Of a stretch of DNA of 39,971 nt, positions 16,349-25,100 are shown one piece after another. Source of the stretch: Clostridium sp. CAG:465. Lineage in GTDB: Bacteria > Bacillota > Clostridia > TANB77 > CAG-465. The stretch covers positions 10,738 through 50,708 of the forward strand of contig FR891254.1 of the NCBI GenBank assembly GCA_000433755.1, given 5' to 3'. Made by a program: the position numbers and the translations under genes. The notes beneath the pieces were generated by a model. The model saw only the letters and a list, made by a program, of their open reading frames with translations. It had not been told where the DNA came from and made no database searches. Within the stretch, counting starts at the first letter, position 1; every line of letters starts with the position of its first letter.

Positions 16349-16843
16349 ATGAAAACATATGAATATGAAAAACTTTTAAAATCAATTTTTGATCAAGTAA
16401 AAGCTGAAATTTTAGAAACAAATAAATTATTCATTAATCAAGAAGGAAAAAATGCCAATATAATGTGTATAACAAATAACAAGGAATATGATTCATATAA
16501 AAAAATCATTATTCCAGAATTTAACGGAATTCCTGAGGTTACAATATATAAAATTCCATATTTTAAATTAGAGTTTAAAAATCTTATTAGAATTTCAGGA
16601 ATCAATGTACTTTATTACATTGTTTGCATGTATTTAAAATTACATGGAAATAATGGGGATGAGGTATATTATAGTTCCCCACAGAATGAAATTATAAAAT
16701 CAAAAGAAAGAATAAGAATTCTAAAAATGCAAAATTTCATTTTTAAAGATGAGGAGTACAAATTTACATTTTACTCTTTAGATTCTATTAAGGGAACTGG
16801 AAAATTTATATTTGACATTCCACCATGTCCAACATGTATTTAA
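16349..16843 (+). CDS. Hypothetical protein, 164 aa
   Basis: Not recognised. The product is predicted to be cytoplasmic, with an amphipathic N-terminal helix (YEKLLKSIFDQVKAEILETN), beta strands (IIIPEFNGIPEVTIYKIPYF), one hydrophobic stretch (INVLYYIVCMYLKL) too polar at its edges for a sure membrane helix, and a C-terminal CPTCI Cys-x-x-Cys. The RBS AAAGGAG is eight bases before the ATG. It has its own promoter and a strong terminator shared with folD, so it is a single-gene unit. Confidence 0.65.
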   Translation: MKTYEYEKLLKSIFDQVKAEILETNKLFINQEGKNANIMCITNNKEYDSYKKIIIPEFNGIPEVTIYKIPYFKLEFKNLIRISGINVLYYIVCMYLKLHGNNGDEVYYSSPQNEIIKSKERIRILKMQNFIFKDEEYKFTFYSLDSIKGTGKFIFDIPPCPTCI

Positions 16844-16849
16844 TAAGAA

Positions 16850-16879
16850 AAAAGTCGGATGAAATTCATCCGACTTTTT
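16850..16879. terminator. Bidirectional terminator between the 164-aa gene and folD
   Basis: AAAAGTCGGATGA pairs with TCATCCGACTTTT with A and T runs on either side; a strong GC-containing stem placed between convergent stops. It overlaps the folD stop codon. Confidence 0.85.
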
Positions 16880-17726
16880 ACTTTGATGCCATATCAATTA
16901 AATTTTCAAGAAGAGAAATAACTGTTGTAATTCCTACTCCACCAGGTACAGGAGTAAGATATTTTGCAACATTAAGAACATTTTCTGTATCAACATCACC
17001 TATTATTTTACCATCAATTCTATTTATCCCAACATCTATTACTATTGCATTTTTCTTTACCATATCACTAGTTATAAGATGAGGAACTCCTGCTGCAACA
17101 ACCAAAACATCTGCCATTTTAGTATATTTTTTCAAATTTTTAGTCTTAGAATGGCACGTAATAACAGTAGCATTTTTATTTAGTAGAAGAGCCGATACAG
17201 GCTTACCAACAATAATACTTCTCCCAACAACAACTGCTGTTTTTGATGTAAGATCGACTCCAGTACTTTCAATAATAGACATTATCCCTCTAGGGGTACA
17301 GGCTACAATTTCAGGTTTTCCCATAAGCAATTTTCCTATATTTAAAGGATGAAAGCCATCAATATCTTTTTTAGGAGAAATTGATTCTAAAATTTTTCTT
17401 TCATCAAGATGTTTAAATACTGGAAGTTGAACTAAAATTCCATGAACAGAATTATCCTCATTTAATCTATTAATTATCTCAAGTACTTTTTCAGTAGTAG
17501 TATCTTTATCAAGCATATACTCAATTTCTTCAACTCCAAGTTCACTACACATTTCCCTTTTCTTTCTAACATAGATTTTAGAAGCGTCTAAATCATTTGC
17601 CAAAATTACTGCAAGCTTTGGTACAATACCATTTCTTTTTAATTCATTTACTTTCTTTTTTAAAATTAATTTTTTATTTTCAACAATACTTTTTACATCA
17701 ATCAAAATTCCCTTTTGTTCACTCAT
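16878..17726 (-). CDS. folD: Bifunctional methylene-THF dehydrogenase/cyclohydrolase
   Basis: FolD interconverts 5,10-methylene-THF, methenyl-THF and 10-formyl-THF in one-carbon metabolism. The 282 residues (start ATG at 17726, nine bases after AGAAGGG) match the family. Visible signatures are the catalytic region SKIYVRKKREMCSELGVE (Y-x-x-x-K), VHGILVQLPVFKHLDERKIL, the KDIDGFHPLNIGKL block, the nucleotide-binding VVVGRSIIVGKPVSALLL, and the C-terminal TPVPGGVGITTVISLLENL. It follows the dipicolinate synthase gene by five bases and so is probably co-transcribed with it. Confidence 0.96.
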   Translation of the reverse strand: MSEQKGILIDVKSIVENKKLILKKKVNELKRNGIVPKLAVILANDLDASKIYVRKKREMCSELGVEEIEYMLDKDTTTEKVLEIINRLNEDNSVHGILVQLPVFKHLDERKILESISPKKDIDGFHPLNIGKLLMGKPEIVACTPRGIMSIIESTGVDLTSKTAVVVGRSIIVGKPVSALLLNKNATVITCHSKTKNLKKYTKMADVLVVAAGVPHLITSDMVKKNAIVIDVGINRIDGKIIGDVDTENVLNVAKYLTPVPGGVGITTVISLLENLIDMASK

Positions 17727-17731
17727 CAAAA

Positions 17732-18526
17732 TCATCCCTTCTCAATAAGTTCATCAATAACATTCTTTAGATAAAAAGCTGCTGTTTTAGGTGCAACTTT
17801 AGTAGGAAGTGCCAACGCCCATGTAGTATTTAAATTAAGTTCTTTTGCAGCAGGAAAATCTACTCCTCCAGGACTTGAAGCAAGATCAATAATTGCACAT
17901 TCTTTTTTTACCAATTTAAGTCTTTCTTTATCTAAAATCAAACTTGGAATTGTATTAAAAATTATATCCATTTTACCTAAATAATTATTAATTTCTTGTA
18001 AGTTTATACTATTATATCCCATTGCTTCAATAAATGCAATATCTTTTTTATTTCTTGCTTCACAATAAACCTTTGCACCAATTCCATATAACATTTTAGA
18101 AAGAATTTTTCCTATATTTCCATATCCCATTACTAATACATTTGACTTATGTATTGTAAAATTTGTCATATTCATAGCAACTGAAATTGCTCCCTCAGCT
18201 GTTGGAATAGCATTTAAAATAGAAACTCCTTCTTGATTTAATACATCAAAAAATTTAATACTAGCTTTTTTTAATTTATTTTTCATATTATTTGAAATTG
18301 CACCAGCATATAGCACTTTAGATGAATTTTCTAAACTTTTAATTAACTCATCACAGCTAAGTACCTCACCATTTACTTTAACATCATCCTTTGAGAAAGG
18401 CGTTGGACCAATAATCACATCTGCATTTTCAAAACTATTAAGTTTTCCACACTCCTCCAAATACGACTTTCTTAAAAATTTACTTCTATCATCAGTTCCA
18501 AGAACACAAACTTTTAAATCATGCAT
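17732..18526 (-). CDS. dpaA: Dipicolinate synthase subunit A (SpoVFA/DpaA)
   Basis: DpaA with DpaB makes dipicolinic acid, the calcium chelator of the spore core, from a lysine-pathway precursor, in the mother cell. The 264-residue product (ATG at 18526, RBS GAGAGG) is slightly shorter than the usual 290-300. The N-terminal domain has VIIGPTPFSKDD. The conserved NAIPTAEGAISVAMNMT precedes a Rossmann fold, VLVMGYGNIGKILSKMLYGIG, then VYCEARN, IIFNTIPSLIL, IIDLASSPGGVDF and the C-terminal ALPTKVAPKTAAFYL. No dpaB (flavoprotein subunit) follows; folD does. I cannot exclude that dpaB lies elsewhere. Confidence 0.88.
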   Translation of the reverse strand: MHDLKVCVLGTDDRSKFLRKSYLEECGKLNSFENADVIIGPTPFSKDDVKVNGEVLSCDELIKSLENSSKVLYAGAISNNMKNKLKKASIKFFDVLNQEGVSILNAIPTAEGAISVAMNMTNFTIHKSNVLVMGYGNIGKILSKMLYGIGAKVYCEARNKKDIAFIEAMGYNSINLQEINNYLGKMDIIFNTIPSLILDKERLKLVKKECAIIDLASSPGGVDFPAAKELNLNTTWALALPTKVAPKTAAFYLKNVIDELIEKG

Positions 18527-18612
18527 ATTAAACACCTCTCTACTAAAATTAGCTATATATTCTAGTATATTATAAAATTTGACAATTTATGAGCAAATTA
18601 ATTTTTTAATAT

Positions 18613-18664
18613 AAAAAATTAACTGTAATATTATGCCTTTTAACACAAAATACAGCTAATTTTT
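18613..18664 (-). terminator. Terminator after spoVM
   Basis: On the minus strand AAAAATTAGCTGTA pairs with TACAGTTAATTTTT (one mismatch) and a T run closes it, about 40 bases past the spoVM stop and before the dpaA leader. Confidence 0.6.
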
Positions 18665-18704
18665 AGATTTAAATTAAAACTAAATATTTTTAAAAAATTT
18701 TACA

Positions 18705-18773
18705 TTAGATTTTAAATATAGTTTTTAGTATTAGTTTCATAAATTTTCCTGGTTTATAGACTACAATTTTCAT
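18705..18773 (-). CDS. spoVM: Stage V sporulation protein SpoVM (22 aa)
   Basis: A very small gene with GGGAGGT eight bases before its ATG. The product begins MKIVVYKPGKFMKLILKT, ends IFKI, and is 22 residues long. SpoVM is an amphipathic helix that settles on the convex forespore membrane and anchors SpoIVA and so the spore coat (family knowledge). The MK start, the K-x-P/G-K-F turn in the middle and the following amphipathic helix with Lys spacing fit the family (26 residues in B. subtilis). A longer in-frame reading to 18902 exists, but it overlaps the 50-residue gene upstream and has no RBS. Confidence 0.75.
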   Translation of the reverse strand: MKIVVYKPGKFMKLILKTIFKI

Positions 18774-18787
18774 TATATATACCTCCC

Positions 18788-18940
18788 TTAGCAAAAGAGC
18801 CATGAAATGCCTAGGGCTACTAATGCTATTGCAACTACTGTTACCCAACACCATACTGGTAGTAAGATACTTATTGCTACTCCTACCCCAAAAGCAAGAC
18901 AAAATAAACCTATTGTTTTTCTAAAAGCACCCCAAAACAC
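18788..18940 (-). CDS. Small membrane protein (50 aa) upstream of spoVM
   Basis: The GTG at 18940 has AGAGAGGTG ten bases upstream, and the frame stops at TAA 18790-18788. The product begins MFWGAFRKTIGLFCLAFGVG and continues with two hydrophobic helices (LFCLAFGVGVAISILLPVW and VTVVAIALVALGISWLF). The stop is 14 bases before the spoVM start and the spoVM RBS sits right after it, so the two are translated from one mRNA. Codon choice and hydrophobic periodicity support a real gene. I do not recognise a named family; a sporulation-linked role is inferred from position only. Confidence 0.65.
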   Translation of the reverse strand: MFWGAFRKTIGLFCLAFGVGVAISILLPVWCWVTVVAIALVALGISWLFC

Positions 18941-18956
18941 TTTTACACCTCTCTTT

Positions 18957-18985
18957 TTGACAAATAATATAAAATATTGTAAAAT
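18957..18985 (+). promoter_or_regulatory. Promoter of nth
   Basis: TTGACA (18957-18962), 17-base spacer, TAAAAT (18980-18985). Confidence 0.75.
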
Positions 18986-19030
18986 ATTTAATATATATTA
19001 TGAAAGAATTTTAATATGGTGATGCTCAAA

Positions 19031-19675
19031 ATGAAAATTTATAATAAATCTAGTAAAAAAGATATAATGAAAATGGTTACTAAGCTTGGAAGCGTATATA
19101 AAGATGCAAAATGCGGCCTTGATTATAATTCTCCTTTTTCTCTTGTTATTTCCTTAATACTTGCAGCGCAATGCACAGATGCACGTGTTAACGTTATTTG
19201 CCCTATTCTACTTAGTAAATATCCAAATGCTTCAAGTCTTTCCAAAGCAAATATAGATGACATAGAAAAAATTATTTATCCTTGTGGCTTCTATAGAAAC
19301 AAAGCAAAAAATATTAAAGGATGTTGTGAAAAAATTGTTAATGACTTTGATGGAAAAGTTCCTGATACTATGGATGAACTGGTTTCTCTTCCTGGAATTG
19401 GTAGAAAGTCTGCAAATATTATACTGCAGGAGTGTTTTGATAAAACTGTTGGAATTGCTGTTGATACTCATGTAACACGAATAACTAGAAAAATGGGAAT
19501 TTCAAATAAAGATTCACAGGAAAAAATAGAAATGGAACTTATGAAAAAATTACCAAAATATTATTGGAATAAAATTAATCACATACTTGTTAATCATGGG
19601 AGAAAATATTGTATTGCGAAGAAACCTGATTGTATTAATTGTCCAATAAATAATTTATGTCCAAAAAATGATTAG
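19031..19675 (+). CDS. nth: Endonuclease III (DNA glycosylase/AP lyase)
   Basis: Nth removes oxidised pyrimidines and nicks abasic sites in base excision repair. The helix-hairpin-helix is SLPGIGRKSANIIL with the catalytic Lys (GRKSA). The catalytic Asp is in VDTHVTRITRKMG, and the C-terminal 4Fe-4S cluster is C-x6-C-x2-C-x5-C (CIAKKPDCINCPINNLC). I prefer the ATG at 19031, seven bases after GGTGAT; an in-frame ATG at 19016 (five more residues) has a poorer site. The length of about 214 residues is normal. It is a single gene with its own promoter, divergent from the spoVM pair. Confidence 0.95.
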   Translation: MKIYNKSSKKDIMKMVTKLGSVYKDAKCGLDYNSPFSLVISLILAAQCTDARVNVICPILLSKYPNASSLSKANIDDIEKIIYPCGFYRNKAKNIKGCCEKIVNDFDGKVPDTMDELVSLPGIGRKSANIILQECFDKTVGIAVDTHVTRITRKMGISNKDSQEKIEMELMKKLPKYYWNKINHILVNHGRKYCIAKKPDCINCPINNLCPKND

Positions 19676-19691
19676 GAGCCTTACTCCTAAT
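19671..19691. terminator. Hairpin shared by the nth and tetR stops
   Basis: ATTAGGAG (19671-19678) and CTCCTAAT (19684-19691) form a perfect stem that includes both stop codons. A short T-rich tract follows on the plus side. Confidence 0.6.
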
Positions 19692-20265
19692 CATTTTCTA
19701 TTCCTAGAGTTTGAAAAACTATATCTACAAATATTTTTTCATCAACTATTTTTTTATGATTTATTAAATCAATTATCCCATATATTAAAACATATGCTGT
19801 TTCTTTTGGATGATTTAATTTTATAAAACCGCTACTTAATGCTTCTGTTATAACCTTTTCAATTAAATTTGCTAGTCTATCAATTGTGGCATAAACCATA
19901 CTCATATATAAATCTTTATTTTTTTTATTATTGAACTTTTCAAGTGGACTTGTATTATCTTTATATAATTTAACAAGCATCTTAATAGTTGTCTCTATTT
20001 TTTCTTTCCAATTATCATATTTCATTTGAATGCCATCAACACTATTTTCAAGTTCTATACAGAAAGCTTCAACATACTCATTAATAATTATTTCCAGTAT
20101 TTCTTCCTTACTTTTAAAATAATAATAGAATAAACCTTGTGCCATTCCAACATTTTTTACAATATCACGTATAGAAACATTATTTACGCCTTTTTCATCT
20201 ATAAGATTTTTCGATATCTCTACTATTTCCTGTTTCTTTTTTGTTGGTATTTTTTTACTATCCAT
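19687..20265 (-). CDS. TetR family transcriptional regulator
   Basis: A 192-residue DNA-binding regulator. The N-terminal helix-turn-helix domain is clear: KKQEIVEISKNLIDEKGVNN, then VSIRDIVKNVGMAQGLFYYYFKSKEEILEIIINEY (about residues 30-64; the F-Y-x-Y-F-x-S-K-E pattern). The C-terminal ligand domain is all helical and unrecognised. It has its own promoter (20335-20363) with dyads around and after it, which suggests autoregulation. Lying just downstream of the NRPS-kinase pair in the same direction, it is a candidate regulator of that pair and its ligand may be the NRPS product (inference). No Shine-Dalgarno sequence is adjacent to the ATG. Confidence 0.9.
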   Translation of the reverse strand: MDSKKIPTKKKQEIVEISKNLIDEKGVNNVSIRDIVKNVGMAQGLFYYYFKSKEEILEIIINEYVEAFCIELENSVDGIQMKYDNWKEKIETTIKMLVKLYKDNTSPLEKFNNKKNKDLYMSMVYATIDRLANLIEKVITEALSSGFIKLNHPKETAYVLIYGIIDLINHKKIVDEKIFVDIVFQTLGIEND

Positions 20266-20277
20266 AATATACTCGTA

Positions 20278-20326
20278 TAATCAATTATATAGAAATATAT
20301 TTAATTGATTAATCCCTTTCTCCTTA
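20278..20326 (-). promoter_or_regulatory. Inverted repeat in the tetR leader
   Basis: Perfect ten-base arms TAATCAATTA (20278-20287) and TAATTGATTA (20302-20311), 14 bases apart, lie 13 bases before the tetR ATG. The purine-rich AAGGAGAAAGGG (20325-20314) lies just before them in the mRNA. They may be an operator, or an mRNA hairpin that brings the purine-rich site near the start codon, as for the DUF402 gene. Confidence 0.5.
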
Positions 20327-20334
20327 TATAATAT

Positions 20335-20363
20335 ATTTTAGCACAGCGCTTTAATTATGTCAA
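20335..20363 (-). promoter_or_regulatory. Promoter of tetR
   Basis: Minus strand TTGACA (20363-20358), 17-base spacer, TAAAAT (20340-20335). Confidence 0.78.
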
Positions 20364-20375
20364 TAATTAAAGTGC
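20346..20375. promoter_or_regulatory. Palindromic operator candidate over the tetR -35 box
   Basis: CTTTAATTAT (20349-20358) and ATAATTAAAG (20363-20372) form perfect ten-base arms separated by four bases, extending to 13 pairs with one G-T mismatch. The centre is the -35 hexamer of the tetR promoter. The size and symmetry suit a TetR-family dimer. It is not followed by a T run, so a terminator for the kinase gene is less likely. Confidence 0.55.
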
Positions 20376-20391
20376 CCATATTTGAGTAAAT

Positions 20392-22140
20392 CTACATTAT
20401 TGGTATACTTATATAAAAAGTCGTTCCCATATCATCACTGTCAAAGCTTATTTCCCCGTTAAATTCACCTTTTATAACTGAATATGCAAGATATAGTCCA
20501 AGTCCTGTTCCAAAAGTTCCTTTAGTTGTAAGTATATTTTTAAAAATATATGGTTTAATTGTTGGATCTAATCCACCAGCAAAATCCCTAACTTTTATTA
20601 AAGCCATTTTATTAGGTCCTCTAGATAAAGAGACATCGATTTTTCCTCCAATATCTCCATATGCTTGTGCAGCATTTACAACTAAATTTGTTAAAACTTG
20701 ACCCAATTTTGTAGGATCGCCTTCTATAGATAAATCATCATCTATTGTAATATTGAGTTCTGATTTGTTTTTGCATACCTCATGATATGTTATTACTTTA
20801 ATATCATTAATGACTTCACTTATTTTAAAATTAACTTTTGTTGTTCCACCTAAATTTCTTATTTGATTTCTCATACTGTTTACAATATTAATTATTTTAG
20901 TTGCACAATTATCCATTCTTTGTAAAATTTCTTTTTCAGATTCATTTCTATCAGGATTTTGACTTAACATAGTTATGCCTGTCTTTATTGCTGAAATTGG
21001 TGTGTTTATGTCATGTGCTACTCCACCTGCAAGTTCACCGATTGATACTAGTTGTCCTTGTTTTACTATTATTTCTTGTTTTTCTTCTATTTCTTTTATA
21101 TCTAATTTATGCTGTGTTATATCTTTAAATAAAAGTAAAGTTCCAATATATTGATTTTTATTTTTTTTAGCTTTTATAGGGTGAATGTCTACTTCAAAGA
21201 ACTTTTCATCATTTTTATACCTAAAGTTATATTCAACATTTTGCATTGTGTCATTTTTTTTGGTTTGATTAATTATTTTTTTTAGTTTATTTATATCAAA
21301 TAATTTATTTTTAGATATTAATTCAAATAAGTTCTTTTCTTTAGAAAATTCCTCCAATTTTGAAAATGTTTTTCTAAATGTTAAGTTAGAATCTGCTATT
21401 GTTCCATCAACTGAAATAACAACAAACGCGTCTGACATAGTATCTGTTACTGTTTCAAGTGCAACAGGTGTAATATTTAAAGCTTTGTATTTTATTATAG
21501 CTATCATGTAAAAAATAAGTGTTATACAAAATAGTGTTGGTGTTATGTATATTGATATATTTATTATTCTTGCTGTGCCTAGCATATTAACAACTAATGG
21601 TATTAAACTTCCAATTATCATTAATGCCGTTTGCCTTGTAAAAAAACCTGATTTTTTTATTGATATATTTATCATTTTTACCATAAATATAAATGCTAAA
21701 ATATATGAATATATAGTATTAATGTAAAAAGCTGGTCCATATATAGTTTCATAAAATTTAATTGAATAAACTTTATAAAATAAGCTATGTAAATCATTTG
21801 TCCATAAAATAATTAAACACATAATAGGAACTATATATAAAAGGAACCATTTTTTATTAAATTTAATATTATTATCGTTATAGTAAAAAGATAGCACTAT
21901 CAAAGTTGGAAATAACAAGCATATTCCAATATATGTAATGTAATCAAAATATATGGGTTTTATATTAAAATTAAAGGCAATTGATACTTTTTGTAATAAT
22001 AGTCCAAAACACCATATTATTAAAAAAACAAATAGCATTGACATTACATTTGAAAGTTTATTTCTTTTTAAATTTAACTTCATTACTATAACAAGTACAA
22101 CACTTACTAATATAGCAATGGTAAGTAATATTTCTTCCAC
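20392..22140 (-). CDS. 7TM-PAS sensor histidine kinase
   Basis: A 582-residue membrane histidine kinase. Residues 1-215 hold seven hydrophobic helices with the WTNDLHSLFYKVY loop (113-125) typical of the histidine-kinase N-terminal 7TM module. A PAS domain follows (about 230-345: AFVVISVDGTIADSN, ending LLFKDITQ). The phosphoacceptor is His376 in LAGGVAHDINTPISAIKTGI. The ATPase domain has N489 (TNLVVNAAQAYG), the G1 box VRDFAGG (D519) and the G2 box GTGLGL (544-549). The GTG start has AAGGAGG six bases upstream. It begins 11 bases after the NRPS stop, so both come from one transcript. No response regulator is encoded nearby. Confidence 0.92.
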   Translation of the reverse strand: MEEILLTIAILVSVVLVIVMKLNLKRNKLSNVMSMLFVFLIIWCFGLLLQKVSIAFNFNIKPIYFDYITYIGICLLFPTLIVLSFYYNDNNIKFNKKWFLLYIVPIMCLIILWTNDLHSLFYKVYSIKFYETIYGPAFYINTIYSYILAFIFMVKMINISIKKSGFFTRQTALMIIGSLIPLVVNMLGTARIINISIYITPTLFCITLIFYMIAIIKYKALNITPVALETVTDTMSDAFVVISVDGTIADSNLTFRKTFSKLEEFSKEKNLFELISKNKLFDINKLKKIINQTKKNDTMQNVEYNFRYKNDEKFFEVDIHPIKAKKNKNQYIGTLLLFKDITQHKLDIKEIEEKQEIIVKQGQLVSIGELAGGVAHDINTPISAIKTGITMLSQNPDRNESEKEILQRMDNCATKIINIVNSMRNQIRNLGGTTKVNFKISEVINDIKVITYHEVCKNKSELNITIDDDLSIEGDPTKLGQVLTNLVVNAAQAYGDIGGKIDVSLSRGPNKMALIKVRDFAGGLDPTIKPYIFKNILTTKGTFGTGLGLYLAYSVIKGEFNGEISFDSDDMGTTFYISIPIM

Positions 22141-22151
22141 TTTTTTCCTCC

Positions 22152-25100
22152 TTATTCTATATTTTCTATATACTTTATTATATATTTATCCTCAATTTCA
22201 GGCCACTCAAACCCTATCTTCTTTAAATATGAAATTGTATAATCACATTTAATTTTAATATTTGATAAATAATTTAGCTCGTTATTTTTTCCAAGATCAT
22301 TAATTATTCCAGCTAATATATCTCTTTTATTTGAGTGAGCAATTTGGGTTATTTTCTTTGCAAATTCTTCTTGTGTTACAATTTTAATTTCTATATTTTC
22401 TTTTTTTAATATCTCAAAAAATCTTTTTATACATACATGTTTATTATCATATAAATGAAACATATTATGTCTTGTATTAAAATATTGCATAATTTTTATA
22501 ATTGCCTCTGCTGTAACATCAACAGGTGTAAATTCTAAGTACATATCTTTGTTATTTTCAGGAAATATTTTTAATGAAATTAAAGTTTTTATTCTATTTG
22601 CAAAAGCGTTATCTTCAGCATTATACTGAAATTTTAAATCACTATACCTATTTGTTAAATTTCCAATTCTTACAATATTAGCCTGTAAGCCTTTTATCAT
22701 ATAATCAAGAACTATTTGTTCTGCCTTAAATTTTGTACATACATATACATTTTCAAGATTTTGGTTTTTATAAAAACATGTTTCATCAAATGTAAATCCT
22801 TTAGATTTTTTTAAATTGTAATTTGATGTTTCAAAAGCATTTCCAGATACACTTACAGTTGAAATATGTATTAGTTTTATATTTTTTTCATAACATAATT
22901 TTGCTATTGCATAGGCACTATCTACATTTATCTTTTTAAAAAAGTTAGTATCACCATGATGTTTTACACAGGCTGCAGAATTTATTACAAAACTTATATC
23001 ATTAATAATTTTACTTATTCCATCTTTTAATTTTTCATAATCTGTTATATCAGCTGTTATTGGAATAATACGATTACCGATTTCATCATCATACTTATCT
23101 CCAAAGTAAAAATTTAAAATTTCTCTTAACCTTTGTGTACAGTCTTTACCATTTTTTTCTCTTACAATGCAATATATTTTACCAGTTTCATTTTTCATAA
23201 ATTCATCTAATATATGAGAACCTAAAAAACCTGTGGCACCTGTAAGCAATATATTTTTAGCCTTAATTTTTTTAGGAACATAGCTTTCATCAGAATTTGA
23301 AATTAAAACTTCATTATATTTTTGGTTATTGGCATAATTACTTTGAATTAATTCTATATTTTTTCTGTATTTAGCCTTATTAATTAGCTCTTTATCAAGA
23401 ATCATTTTTTCTAAGTCGATTATAGTTGGATACTTAAATAAATCTTCATATTCAATATGAATTCCAATATTTAAAAGTTCAATTTGAATTTTTATTGCAT
23501 CAAGTGAATCAGTTCCTAGTTCAAAAAAATTATCATTAACTCCAAAATTTGTCTTTTTTATAACTTTCTGCCAAACTTTGTATATACTATCTTGAATTTT
23601 TGTACTTGGCATAATATTCTTTCTATTTTCTTCTACCCCTACATAAGTAGAGCACAATTTTTTTCTATCAATTTTTCCATTTAGTGTCATTGGAAATGTT
23701 TCTTGCAATACAAAAATTCCTGGTACCATATATAATGGTAATTTTTTGTATAAGAATTTTATCATCGAATTTTTATCAATATCATTTCCCTTATTTCTTA
23801 AAGTATAAAAGCAAACAAGTTTATTATCCTTAAGTGAAACAATATTATTATCAATATTATCAAATTTATTTATTTGTTTTTCAATCTCTTGCAATTCTAC
23901 TCTTTGCCCATTTATTTTTACTTGTAAATCTATTCTTTCTAAGACATATAATTCACCACTAAAATCAAGTTTACACAAATCTCCTGTAAGGTATATTCTT
24001 TTTTCTAAATCTTTATCATATACAAAACTTTTTTTTGTAATTTCATCTCTTTTATAATACCCCGTTGAGACACTGTCACCTGCTATTGCAAGTTGCCCAC
24101 TTATATTAATAGGTAATAATCTATTTTTTGAATCTAATATATATACATATGTATTATCAATAGGTTTTCCTGCATTTACTGTTTTACCATTCAATTTCTT
24201 TAATGTTGACCAAATTGTAGTTTCACTTGGACCATAGACATCATATATTTCTGCATTTGTCAAAATTCTTAAATTATCTACAATATCTTCTCCTACTATT
24301 TCGCCACCTAGTAATATTTTTTTTATTTTCTTCATAAAAATACTATTATTATCATTTAATAATAATTTTAATTTAGTTGGTGTAGTTTGAATAATATTAA
24401 CATTATTTTTTACACATAGTCTACTAAGTTCATTTCCATTGACACACTCTACTTCATTTGCAAATATCATAGTAGCTCCGTAAGATAGTGTCACCCAAAT
24501 TTCAAGTCCAAATATATCAAAACATACTGTTGTTATAGACGCAACATTATCTTCCTTTTTTATATTTACTTTTTTATTTATTCCTATTATAAAATTAAGT
24601 AAATTACTATTTGATATTACAACACCTTTTGGTTTTCCTGTTGAACCTGATGTATAAATTATATATGAATTTATATTTTCGGGATTAACATCTATCTTAT
24701 CTAATTTATTTGAATATTTCTCACATATTTCTTCAAATTTTTGATCTGTAGCATAAATAATTGTTTCATTATTTATTTTCTTTTCTGAAATTATAATCTT
24801 TGGTTCACTATTATTAAGAATATAATTTATTCTTTCACTTGGGTATGTTATATCAATTGGAATATATGTTGCTCTACATTTTAAAGTTGCAATTAATGTC
24901 ACTATAAGCTTAATATTTCTTTTCATACATATAGCAATTTTATCATTTGGACTTACACCATTTTCTATAAAGAAATTAGCAACTGCATTTGCCCTATTAT
25001 TTAACTCTTCATAAGTTAATTTTTCATTTCCAAAAACAAGTGCTATATCATTAGGATGTTTTTTTACCTGTTCTTCGAAGAGTTCTATAACAGATTTGTC

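Noticed and set aside
18941..19030. Possible sigma-E promoter (ATATT...CATAATAT) for the spoVM pair
   Set aside because: The gap between the two boxes is about 10 bases instead of about 14, so the match is not convincing.
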